Part shown: positions 7,837-15,415 of the stretch, one piece after another | How the letters are laid out: each line of letters starts with the position of its first letter | Position numbering within the stretch: the first letter of the stretch is position 1 | Assembly (NCBI GenBank): GCA_025965635.1 | Contig: JAOPWO010000302.1 | Coordinates: 1-37,686 of the forward strand | DNA: 37,686 bases | DNA from: Modestobacter sp. | Lineage (GTDB): Bacteria > Actinomycetota > Actinomycetes > Mycobacteriales > Geodermatophilaceae | Reading direction: 5' to 3' | Position numbers and translations under genes: made by a program | The notes under the pieces: generated by a model | What the model was told of the DNA's origin: nothing | The model's database searches: none | The model's input: only the letters and a program-made list of their open reading frames with translations

Positions 7837-8748
7837 TTGGCGCACGAGGAGACGGTCTACGACGCGCTCGACCACGCCCACGGGGGCGAGGGGCAGTGGG
7901 CCTTCGGCACCGGCTTCGACGAGCCGCTCGCCGGCGTGGACACGACGGTGCCCGAGGGCATCGACCCGGCCGACCTCGGCGCGTACTGCCTCATGCTCGG
8001 CGACGACGCCCTGGTGCTCGCGCAGCGGCTGACCCAGTGGGTCACCGCCTCCCCCGAGCTGGAGGAGGAGGTGGCGGTCGCCAACGTCGCCCTCGACCTG
8101 CTCGGCCAGGCCCGGCTGCTGCTGGCCCGGGCCGGGTCGGTCGGGGTGCTCGGCCGGTCGCGCACGCGGGCCACCGGCTCCATCCCGGACGAGGACGCGC
8201 TGGCCTTCTTCCGCGACCCCGACGAGTTCCGCAGCACCGGCCTGGTCGAGGCGCCGAACGGCGACTTCGGGCAGACCATGGTCCGGCTGCTCGTCGCCGC
8301 CACCACCCGGCTGGCGGTGTTCGCGCAGCTGCGCACCTCCCGCGACCCGGTGCTGGCCGCGATCGCCGCCAAGGGCGTGAACGAGCTGACCTACCACCGC
8401 GATCACGCCGCCCGCTGGGTGCTGCGGCTCGGCGACGGCACCGAGGAGTCCCACCGCCGCGGGCAGGCCGGGGCGGACGCCGTCTGGCCGCTGCTGGCCG
8501 AGGTGTTCAGCCCGACCGACGTCGAGCAGCGGCTCACCGCGGCCGGGATCGCCGTCGACCCGGCGGGCACCCGCGACGAGGTGACCGGCGTCCTGACCCA
8601 GGTGCTCGGCCAGGCCACGCTCGGCGTCCCGGCCTGGCCGGCCGACGCCCCGCCGCGTGGCCGGCTCGGGGAGCACGGCCCTGAGCTCACCGAGCTCCTG
8701 GCCGACCTGCAGGGCCTGGCCCGGCAGCACCCGGCGGCGACGTGGTGA
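7837..8748 (+). CDS. paaC: Phenylacetyl-CoA epoxidase subunit PaaC (structural)
   Basis: The ferritin-like structural partner of PaaA. From a TTG start at 7837 the protein is 303 residues, longer than the roughly 250 of the E. coli protein but common in actinobacteria. The TTG is preferred because GGAGAGGAA lies about 7 nt upstream and no in-frame ATG fits; the ATG at 7820 is out of frame. PaaC features include LGAYCLMLGDDALVLAQRL, VANVALDLLGQARLLLARAG, AFFRDPDEFRSTGLVEAPN and NELTYHRDHAARWVLRLGDG, followed by ESHRRGQAGADAVWPLLAEV. Its stop overlaps the paaD start. Confidence 0.93.
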   Translation: MAHEETVYDALDHAHGGEGQWAFGTGFDEPLAGVDTTVPEGIDPADLGAYCLMLGDDALVLAQRLTQWVTASPELEEEVAVANVALDLLGQARLLLARAGSVGVLGRSRTRATGSIPDEDALAFFRDPDEFRSTGLVEAPNGDFGQTMVRLLVAATTRLAVFAQLRTSRDPVLAAIAAKGVNELTYHRDHAARWVLRLGDGTEESHRRGQAGADAVWPLLAEVFSPTDVEQRLTAAGIAVDPAGTRDEVTGVLTQVLGQATLGVPAWPADAPPRGRLGEHGPELTELLADLQGLARQHPAATW

Positions 8749-9245
8749 GGGCTGCCCCGGACGCCCGGGCGGTCGCCGAGACGGTCACCGACCCGGAGTT
8801 GCCGATGCTGACCCTGGCCGACCTCGGGGTGCTCCGCGACGTCCGGGACGAGGACGGCACGGTCGTCGTCGAGATCACCCCCACCTACACCGGCTGCCCG
8901 GCGATGGGCGTCATGCGCGCCGACCTGGTGCACGTCCTGCACTCCGCCGGGTTCGCCCGGGTCGACGTGCGCACCGTCCTGTCCCCGGCCTGGACCACCG
9001 ACTGGATCAGCGCCGAGGGACGGCAGAAGCTCGCCGCCGGCGGGATCGCCCCGCCCGGGCCCGCGCCGGTCCGCTCCCCCGGGCCGGTGCCGCTGTCGCT
9101 CGGGCCCACCCGGCGGACCGCCGCGTGCCCGCTGTGCGGCGCAGCCGACACGGTGGAGCAGAGCGAGTTCAGCGCGACCGCCTGCAAGGCGCTGCGCCGC
9201 TGCCGCTCCTGTGGTGAGCCCTTCGAGCACGTCAAGGAGATCTAG
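8742..9245 (+). CDS. paaD: Phenylacetate degradation protein PaaD (Fe-S/metal maturation factor)
   Basis: PaaD belongs to the SufT/MIP18 (DUF59) family and is thought to help mature the metal centres of the epoxidase system. Residues 10-95 form the DUF59 domain, with the conserved Cys in TYTGCPAMGVM (Cys52). The C-terminus has a zinc-ribbon-like cluster, CPLC at 129-132 and CRSC at 154-157, with a further Cys148. It starts at GTG 8742, or the in-frame GTG 8745 that overlaps the paaC stop; the choice changes one residue. Its TAG overlaps the paaE GTG by one base. Length 167 is normal for the family. Confidence 0.92.
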   Translation: MVRAAPDARAVAETVTDPELPMLTLADLGVLRDVRDEDGTVVVEITPTYTGCPAMGVMRADLVHVLHSAGFARVDVRTVLSPAWTTDWISAEGRQKLAAGGIAPPGPAPVRSPGPVPLSLGPTRRTAACPLCGAADTVEQSEFSATACKALRRCRSCGEPFEHVKEI

Positions 9246-10339
9246 TGACCGCCGTCGAGGCACCGACAGCCGCCCCGCGGCGCAGGCCGCAGTTCCACGC
9301 GCTGACGGTCGCCGCGGTCGAGCGGCTCACCGACGACGCCGTCGCGGTGACCTTCGACGTGCCGGCCGAGCTCGCCGAGGACTACCGGTTCGAGCCCGGC
9401 CAGGCGCTCACCCTGCGCCGGGTCGACGGTGACCGGGACGAGCGCCGGTCGTACTCGATCTGCGCGCCGGTCGGTGCCGCGCCCCGCGTCGGCGTCCGGG
9501 AGGTGCCCGGCGGCTTCTTCTCCTCCTACCTGGTGCACGACGTGCGGCCGGGCGACACGATCGAGGTGCTGCCCCCGGCCGGCACCTTCACCGCGGACCT
9601 GAGCACCGCCGCCGACCACGTCTTCGTCGTCGCGGGCTCCGGCATCACCCCGGCCCTGTCGCTGGCCGCCTCGGTGCTGCGCGACGGCAAGTCGACGGTC
9701 ACCGTCCTCTACGGCAACCGGCGCACCAGCACGGTCATGTTCGCCGACGAGCTCGCCGATCTGAAGGACCGCTACGGCACCCGCCTGCAGCTGGTGCACG
9801 TCCTCTCCCGCGAGCCCCGCGACACCGGGCTGACCAGCGGCCGGCTCGACGCCGACCGGCTGCGCACCCTCGTCGACGCCTTCACCGACCCGGGCGGGGT
9901 CGACCACTGGTGGCTGTGCGGCCCGCACGGCATGGTCGACGGCGCCCGCGCGCTGCTGGCCGGGCTCGGGGTCCCGGCCGAGCGGGTGCACCAGGAGCTG
10001 TTCTACGTCGACGACGTCCCCCCGGAGCCGGTCCGCGGCGACGAGGAGACCGTCACCGGCCCCAGCAGCCAGGTGACCATCGTCCTGGACGGGCGCAGCA
10101 CCACCCTCGCGCTGCCCCGCGACGTGCCGGTCCTGGACTCCGGCCAGAAGGTCCGCGGTGACCTGCCGTTCGCCTGCAAGGGCGGGGTCTGCGGGACCTG
10201 CCGCGCGCGGGTGACCGACGGCGAGGTGGAGATGCGCCGCAACTTCGCCCTGGAGGCCGAGGAGGTCGAGGCGGGGTACGTGCTGACCTGCCAGACGCTG
10301 CCGCTGTCCGACGCCGTCACCGTCGACTTCGACGCCTGA
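9245..10339 (+). CDS. paaE: Phenylacetyl-CoA epoxidase reductase PaaE
   Basis: The 364-residue electron-transfer subunit passing electrons from NAD(P)H through FAD and a 2Fe-2S cluster to PaaA. The FAD-binding motif RRSYSIC is at residues 67-73. The NAD domain has VVAGSGITPALSLAASVL and WLCGPHGMV. The C-terminal plant-type ferredoxin domain shows CKGGVCGTC (Cys 311, 316, 319) with the fourth Cys in LTCQ (349). All expected ligands are present. GTG 9245 overlaps the paaD stop and has AAGGAGA upstream. It is the last intact gene of the operon. Confidence 0.95.
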   Translation: MTAVEAPTAAPRRRPQFHALTVAAVERLTDDAVAVTFDVPAELAEDYRFEPGQALTLRRVDGDRDERRSYSICAPVGAAPRVGVREVPGGFFSSYLVHDVRPGDTIEVLPPAGTFTADLSTAADHVFVVAGSGITPALSLAASVLRDGKSTVTVLYGNRRTSTVMFADELADLKDRYGTRLQLVHVLSREPRDTGLTSGRLDADRLRTLVDAFTDPGGVDHWWLCGPHGMVDGARALLAGLGVPAERVHQELFYVDDVPPEPVRGDEETVTGPSSQVTIVLDGRSTTLALPRDVPVLDSGQKVRGDLPFACKGGVCGTCRARVTDGEVEMRRNFALEAEEVEAGYVLTCQTLPLSDAVTVDFDA

Positions 10340-10360
10340 CGGCGGCGCGGAGCCCGCGCG

Positions 10361-10574
10361 GTGACCGTCCCGGTCGGCGCGACGGCCGAGCTGCACGTCG
10401 AGGTGACGGCGGAGACGACGGTCCGGTTCGACGAGCTCGGCCCGGTCCTGGACCGGGGCACGACCGTCCCGGTCGTCCTGCCCGAGAAGGTGCTCGATCG
10501 GCGCATCGGCGCGGCGGCGCGCGGTCGTCAGGCCGACGAACGCCCGGAGCGGCCGGCCGCCCGGGGGTCCTGCG
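10361..10574 (+). pseudogene. Possible thioesterase remnant after paaE
   Basis: From a GTG at 10361 the frame reads VPVGATAELHVEVTAETTVR then FDELGPV, resembling the first ~30 residues of hot-dog thioesterases of the fluoroacetyl-CoA-thioesterase-like group. It then jumps to RGTTVPVVLPEKVLDRRI, a possible C-terminal segment, with no catalytic middle. The frame has no stop before it runs into the 3' end of the convergent hppD gene. The simplest reading is a thioesterase gene with an internal deletion, once the last gene of the paa operon. This is a resemblance only. Confidence 0.35.
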
Positions 10575-11780
10575 TCAGAAGGTGCCGCGCTCGTCCTGCT
10601 CCCGCTCGATCGCCTCGAACAGCGCCTGGAAGTTGCCGATCCCGAAACCCAGCGACCCGTGCCGCTCGATCAGCTCGAAGAAGACCGTCGGGCGGTCACC
10701 GATCGGCTTGGTGAAGATCTGCAGCAGGTAGCCGTCCTCGTCCCGGTCGACCAGGATCCCGCGCGTCCGCAGCTCCTCGATGGGCACCCGCACGTCGCCG
10801 ATCCGGGCCCGCAGCGCCGGGTCCTCGTAGTAGGAGTCCGGGGTGCCGAGGAACTCGATCCCCTCGGCCCGCAGCGCGTCGACCGTGGTGAGGATGTCGT
10901 CGGTGGCCAGCGCGACGTGCTGGGCGCCGGGGCCACGGTAGAACTCGAGGTACTCGTCGATCTGGGACTTCTTCTTCCCCAGCGCCGGCTCGTTGAGCGG
11001 GAACGTGACCCGGTGGTTGCCGTTGGCGACCACCGTGCTCATCAGCGCCGAGTAGTCGGTGGCGATGTCCGCGCCGACGAACTCCGCCATGTTGGTGAAG
11101 CCCATGACCCGGTTGTAGAACTCCACCCACCGGTCCATGGCGCCCAGCTCGACGTTGCCGACGACGTGGTCGACCGCGTGGAACAGCCGTTCGGGAGCAC
11201 CGGCCCGCTTGACGTGGGACGACGTCCGGGCGACGTAGCCGGGCAGGTACGGGCCGGTGTACCGGGACCGGTCCACCAGGGTGTGCCGGGTGTCGCCGTG
11301 GACGGCCAGAGCCGCGACCCGGACCGTGCCGTGCTGGTCGGTGAGGTCGTGCGGCGGCTCGAGGACGGTGGCGCCCGAGGCGGCGGCGTGCGCGATGCAC
11401 CGGTCGACGTCGGGCACGGACAGCGCGATGTCGACGATGCCGTCGCCGTGCGCGCGGTGGTGGTCGGCGAGCGGGCTCCCCGGGTCGTGGGCGCCGGTGA
11501 TCACGAAGCGCGCGGCGCCGGACCTCAGGACGAAGCCGTGGTGGTCGCGGTTGCCCGTCTCCGGACCGGAGTAGACGACCAGCTCCATGCCGAACGCCGA
11601 CTGGAAGAAGTGCGCGGTCTGCACCGCGTTGCCCACCACCCAGACCAGGGAGTCCCAGCCGGACACGGGGAACGGGTCGCCGGAGGCGCCGTACTCGACC
11701 AGGCCGACGAGCTGCCGGAGCTGTTCGCCGTCCAGCTGGGCGAGACGCTCCCCGTCGTCCAGGGTCTGCTCGAGGGTCAT
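10575..11780 (-). CDS. hppD: 4-Hydroxyphenylpyruvate dioxygenase
   Basis: This Fe(II) enzyme converts 4-hydroxyphenylpyruvate to homogentisate in tyrosine catabolism. The 401-residue protein has two vicinal-oxygen-chelate halves. The iron ligands are visible as His205 (HAVDH), His288 (GAQHVAL) and Glu369 (FFELIE). The motifs NHRVTFPLNEPALGKKKSQI, YEDPALRARIG and GSLGFGIGNFQALFEAIE are classic. ATG 11780 has GAGGAGG upstream. Homogentisate dioxygenase and later genes are absent from the window. An Lrp/AsnC regulator is divergent and is the likely controller. It converges on the remnant behind paaE. Confidence 0.95.
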   Translation of the reverse strand: MTLEQTLDDGERLAQLDGEQLRQLVGLVEYGASGDPFPVSGWDSLVWVVGNAVQTAHFFQSAFGMELVVYSGPETGNRDHHGFVLRSGAARFVITGAHDPGSPLADHHRAHGDGIVDIALSVPDVDRCIAHAAASGATVLEPPHDLTDQHGTVRVAALAVHGDTRHTLVDRSRYTGPYLPGYVARTSSHVKRAGAPERLFHAVDHVVGNVELGAMDRWVEFYNRVMGFTNMAEFVGADIATDYSALMSTVVANGNHRVTFPLNEPALGKKKSQIDEYLEFYRGPGAQHVALATDDILTTVDALRAEGIEFLGTPDSYYEDPALRARIGDVRVPIEELRTRGILVDRDEDGYLLQIFTKPIGDRPTVFFELIERHGSLGFGIGNFQALFEAIEREQDERGTF

Positions 11781-11826
11781 GCCGGCCTCCTCTGCTCCGC
11801 CGGCCGGGTCGGGTCCACTGCACACC

Positions 11827-11902
11827 CCAGGCAGCGGCTGGACCACCGGTGCGGGGGATCCTGCGCCGACCGCCTGGTCTGTCCAGCGATCTGGCGTTCC
11901 AG
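11827..11902. promoter_or_regulatory. Repeated CCAG/CTGG half-sites between hppD and the Lrp gene
   Basis: Alternating inverted half-sites occur at 11827 (CCAG), 11838 (CTGG), 11874 (CTGG), 11883 (CCAG), 11891 (CTGG) and 11899 (CCAG). The last four are spaced 8-9 bp. Lrp/AsnC proteins often bind several weak palindromes side by side, so this is a candidate array, but 4-bp words recur easily in GC-rich DNA. Confidence 0.3.
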
Positions 11903-11926
11903 CGGGGCAGCCTGCACCGTTGCGCC

Positions 11927-12472
11927 ATGACCGGCAGACCGGCACTCGACGCGCTGGACGTGGCCCTGCTGACGGCGCTGCGCGAGCACCCGCGGGCCGG
12001 GGACCTGGAGCTGTCCCGGCTGACCGGCGTGGCCCGGGCGACGGTGACCGCACGGCTGGAGCGGCTGACCGCGACCGGGGTGCTGACCGGCCACGGCCCG
12101 GACGTCGACGTGTCGGCGGCGGGGTTCGGCGTCCAGGCGTTCGTGACCCTGGAGATCGCGCAGGGCGCGATCGAGGCCGTGACCCGCGACCTCGAGGCGA
12201 TCCCCGGCCTCCTGGAGGCGCACGCCACCACCGGCGTCGGTGACGTGTTGTGCCGGGTGGCCGCCGGCTCGCACGAGGCGCTGCAGCAGACGCTGGTCGA
12301 CCTGAACCGCTCGGCCGCCGTCGTCCGCTCCACGAGCGTGGTCGTGCTGTCGGAGATCGTGCCGTGGCGGACCCTGCCGCTCCTGCAGGCCGCGGCCGCG
12401 CCCACTGCGGGGCGCTCGGCTCTGGGCTCCACGCGTCGGAGCCCTCCGGCCGGGCCGGCGGGCCGAGCCTGA
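11927..12472 (+). CDS. Lrp/AsnC-family transcriptional regulator
   Basis: A 181-residue protein with an N-terminal AsnC-type winged HTH (LDALDVALLTALREHPRAGD, then LSRLTGVARATVTARLERLT). A RAM-like ligand-binding part follows (AFVTLEIAQGAIEAVTRDLE, then TTGVGDVLCRVAAGSHEALQ). The final ~25 residues are a Pro/Arg-rich tail. ATG 11927 is preferred over an upstream in-frame ATG at 11849, which would add 26 Arg-rich residues and cover the candidate operators. It is divergent from hppD, so it may sense an aromatic amino acid or its keto acid. It ends 7 bp from the convergent RamB-like gene. Confidence 0.82.
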   Translation: MTGRPALDALDVALLTALREHPRAGDLELSRLTGVARATVTARLERLTATGVLTGHGPDVDVSAAGFGVQAFVTLEIAQGAIEAVTRDLEAIPGLLEAHATTGVGDVLCRVAAGSHEALQQTLVDLNRSAAVVRSTSVVVLSEIVPWRTLPLLQAAAAPTAGRSALGSTRRSPPAGPAGRA

Positions 12473-12479
12473 CCAGGCC

Positions 12480-13937
12480 TCAGCCGGCCGGCGCGTGCCG
12501 CTCCAGGAAGCGGTAGGCCTCGGTCGTGTCCACCCCGGGCGGGGACGCCGATGTCATGCTCGGCGCGGTGGGCAGAGTCGCGAAGAGCGTGGCGTTGAGC
12601 CGCGGGGTGGGCAGCGCCCGGCCGGCCCAGCGCCGGGCCAGGGCCGGCGGCGGCGTGCGGCAGCAGGCCTGGTCGGGGCAGGTCGAGCTGAACCGCTGGT
12701 CGGCGTCCATCCCCCGGAACCACTTGGCGGAGGCGAACGAGGTGCCCACCGACAGGGAGAAGGCGCCACGGCCGGTCGTCTGGATGCTCGACGTGCACCA
12801 GTACGTGCCGCCGGGCTTGTCGGTCAGCTGGTGGTAGGGGGTGAAGCGGTCCTCGACGGCGAACACCCGCCGGGCGGCCCAGTAGCGGCAGACCAGCTGG
12901 CCCTCCACGGTGCCCAGCGGGTCACTGGGGAACTGGACGTCGTCGTTCTCGTAGGCCTTGGCGATCGTCCCGGACTCGTGCACCTTGAGGAAGTGGACCG
13001 GGATGGCCAGGTGCTCGGTGGCCAGGTTGGTGAAGCGGTGCGCCGCGGTCTCATAGGTGACGGCGTAGGCGTCGCGCAGGTCTTCCACCGACAGCTCGCG
13101 CCGCCCCTTGGCCGACGCCAGCAGCGGCACCGCGGTCGACTGCGGGACCAGCAGCGCGCCGGCCAGGTAGTTGCTCTCCACCCGCTGCAGCAGGAAGGAC
13201 TCGTAGTCTTCCGGGGGCCCGTGCCCGAGGACGGCGCCGGCGAGAGCCTGCAACAGGGTGGACCGGGGGTCCCGGCCGGCCTCTGACTGGCGCGGCAGGT
13301 AGATCCGTCGGCCTTCCAGGTCGGTGAGACTGCGGGTCGAGGCGGGCAGGTCACCGACGTGGTGGATGGTGAACCCGAGGTGGCCGGCCAGGTCGGCCAC
13401 CACCCGCTGGGACAGCGGCCCGCCGGTGTGCTGCACCGCGGCGAGCAGCTCGGCGGCGGTCGCCTCGAGGTCGGCCCGGTGGTTACCCCGCCGGCGCATC
13501 GACGCACGCAGCGCGGTGTTGGCCCGGCGTGCCTCCTCCGGGGTCGCCGCCCGCTGCTCGTGCACCTTCTCCAGCTCGCTGAGCAGCGCGAGGACGGTTT
13601 CGATGGCCTGGTCCGGCACGGTCTTGCGGACCGACAGCGGAGCCAGCCCGAGGGAGCCGAACAGCGGGCTGCGCTGGGCGCGCTCCAGGGCGATCTCCAG
13701 CTGCGCGCGCCGGGACCGCGGCGCCTGCGACAGCAGGTCGGCGGCCTCCACCCCGAGCACGCCGGCGACGGCGTGCAGCTCGCCCAGCCGGAGTTCCCGC
13801 TTCCCGTTCTCGACCATCGACAGGTGCGAGGGCGCGCGGCCCACCCGGCCGGCGAACTCCCCCAGCGTCAGGCCGGCCGCGGAGCGCAGCTCCCGGATCC
13901 GGCGTCCGACGACCAGCGGGTCGTAGTCCTCGATCAT
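12480..13937 (-). CDS. ramB: RamB-like regulator (XRE HTH plus ImmA/IrrE-type and short-chain acyl regulator domains)
   Basis: A 485-residue protein, the usual RamB length. The N-terminal XRE HTH is VVGRRIRELRSAAGLTLGEF, then APSHLSMVENGKRELRLGEL. The middle has the ImmA/IrrE-like region (LTDLEGRRIYLPRQSEAGRD). The C-terminal domain shows CRYWAARRVFAVEDRF, the YWCTSSIQTT region and a Cys cluster, STCPDQACCRTPPP. RamB represses or activates acetate genes including aceA and aceB in corynebacteria and mycobacteria, and here the gene is divergent from aceA, which supports the same role. ATG 13937 is the clear start. An inverted repeat lies 7 bp upstream of it. Confidence 0.85.
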   Translation of the reverse strand: MIEDYDPLVVGRRIRELRSAAGLTLGEFAGRVGRAPSHLSMVENGKRELRLGELHAVAGVLGVEAADLLSQAPRSRRAQLEIALERAQRSPLFGSLGLAPLSVRKTVPDQAIETVLALLSELEKVHEQRAATPEEARRANTALRASMRRRGNHRADLEATAAELLAAVQHTGGPLSQRVVADLAGHLGFTIHHVGDLPASTRSLTDLEGRRIYLPRQSEAGRDPRSTLLQALAGAVLGHGPPEDYESFLLQRVESNYLAGALLVPQSTAVPLLASAKGRRELSVEDLRDAYAVTYETAAHRFTNLATEHLAIPVHFLKVHESGTIAKAYENDDVQFPSDPLGTVEGQLVCRYWAARRVFAVEDRFTPYHQLTDKPGGTYWCTSSIQTTGRGAFSLSVGTSFASAKWFRGMDADQRFSSTCPDQACCRTPPPALARRWAGRALPTPRLNATLFATLPTAPSMTSASPPGVDTTEAYRFLERHAPAG

Positions 13938-13944
13938 CCGAGGA

Positions 13945-13963
13945 TCTTCCGCGAGCGGGAAGA
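13945..13963. promoter_or_regulatory. Inverted repeat between the RamB-like gene and aceA
   Basis: TCTTCC-GCGAGCG-GGAAGA is a perfect repeat with 6-bp arms and a 7-bp spacer. It sits 7 bp before the regulator ATG and about 100 bp before aceA. It differs from the AAAGTTTGCAAA-like RamB box described in corynebacteria. It could be the local version of that operator or the site of another factor. Confidence 0.5.
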
Positions 13964-14063
13964 AACGGTCAAGTTCTCGAGGCGGGCACCCCTCTGGCCG
14001 GTCGACGACCCCGCAGGCTCGTCCCCGTACCGCCGATCGCCCAGCCACACCGAGGAGCCCCTG

Positions 14064-15377
14064 ATGAGCCCGCACACCTCCCGCCCCGGCGACGCCGTCG
14101 AGTCCGCCACCGACCTCGCGTTCGCCTGGCAGACCGACCCGCGCTGGGCCAGCACCCGTCGCGACCACACAGCGGAGGACGTCGTGGCGCTGCGCGGCCC
14201 GGTGCTGGAGGACCACACCCTGGCCCGTCGGGGCGCGCAGCGGCTGTTCGAGCTGGTGCAGGGCAGCGACGGGCAGGACTGGGTGTCCGCGCTCGGCGCA
14301 CTGACCGGGAACCAGGCCGTGCAGCAGGTCCGGGCGGGGCTGAAGGCCGTCTACCTGTCCGGCTGGCAGGTCGCCGCGGACGCCAACTCGGCCGGGCAGA
14401 CCTATCCCGACCAGAGCCTGTACCCGGTCGACTCGGTGCCCGCCGTCGTCCGCCGGATCAACAACGCCCTGCTGCGCGCCGGTCAGGTCGAGGCCGCCGA
14501 GCAGGGCGCGGGCTCCGGCCGGGACTGGATGGTGCCGATCGTCGCCGACGCCGAGGCCGGGTTCGGCGGACCGCTCAACGCCTACGAGCTGATGCGCTCG
14601 ATGATCGTGGCCGGCGCGGCCGGGGTGCACTGGGAGGACCAGCTGGCCTCGGAGAAGAAGTGCGGCCACCTGGGCGGCAAGGTCCTGGTGCCCACCGGCC
14701 AGCACATCCGGACGCTGAACGCCGCCCGGCTGGCCGCCGATGTCGCCGGCGTCCCCTCCCTGGTCATCGCCCGCACCGACGCCCTGGCCGCGACCTTGCT
14801 GACCAGCGACCACGACGAGCGGGACCGGCCCTTCCTGACCGGCGAACGGACGGCGGAGGGCTTCCACACCGTGCGCAACGGCCTCGGGCCGGTCATCGCC
14901 CGGGGCCTGGCGTACGCGCCCTACGCCGACCTCATCTGGGTCGAGTCGGCGACGCCGGACCTGGAGCTGGCCCGCCGCTTCGCCGAGGCGGTGCACGCCG
15001 AGCACCCGGACCAGAAGCTGGCCTACAACTGCTCGCCGTCGTTCAACTGGAAGAGCCACCTCGACGACGACCAGATCGCCCGCTTCCAGCGCGAGCTCGC
15101 CGCGATGGGCTACGCCTTCCAGTTCATCACCCTGGCCGGCTTCCACTCCCTCAACCACTCGATGTTCACCCTGGCCCGCGGCTACGCCGAGCGGCAGATG
15201 AGCGCCTACGTGGAGCTGCAGGAGGCCGAGTTCGCCTCCGAGCCGGACGGCTACACCGCCACCCGCCACCAGCGGGAGGTCGGCACCGGCTACTTCGACC
15301 GGATCGCCACCGCGCTCAACCCCACCAGCTCGACCCTGGCCCTGGCCGGGTCCACCGAGGCCGAGCAGTTCCACTGA
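14064..15377 (+). CDS. aceA: Isocitrate lyase
   Basis: Cleaves isocitrate to glyoxylate and succinate, the first glyoxylate-shunt step. The 437-residue protein carries the active-site signature KKCGHLGGK at 198-206 with catalytic Cys200. It also has DAEAGFGGPLNAYELMRSMI, the NCSPSFNW segment and the ITLAGFHSLNHSMF segment. ATG 14064 follows GAGGAG. It is followed 38 bp later by aceB on the same strand, so the two form an operon, and is divergent from the RamB-like regulator. It supports growth on acetyl-CoA-yielding substrates such as fatty acids or the products of the neighbouring paa genes. Confidence 0.96.
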   Translation: MSPHTSRPGDAVESATDLAFAWQTDPRWASTRRDHTAEDVVALRGPVLEDHTLARRGAQRLFELVQGSDGQDWVSALGALTGNQAVQQVRAGLKAVYLSGWQVAADANSAGQTYPDQSLYPVDSVPAVVRRINNALLRAGQVEAAEQGAGSGRDWMVPIVADAEAGFGGPLNAYELMRSMIVAGAAGVHWEDQLASEKKCGHLGGKVLVPTGQHIRTLNAARLAADVAGVPSLVIARTDALAATLLTSDHDERDRPFLTGERTAEGFHTVRNGLGPVIARGLAYAPYADLIWVESATPDLELARRFAEAVHAEHPDQKLAYNCSPSFNWKSHLDDDQIARFQRELAAMGYAFQFITLAGFHSLNHSMFTLARGYAERQMSAYVELQEAEFASEPDGYTATRHQREVGTGYFDRIATALNPTSSTLALAGSTEAEQFH

Positions 15378-15415
15378 CCCGCTCGCCTGCCCCCTCCACC
15401 TCCGGGAGATCCGTC

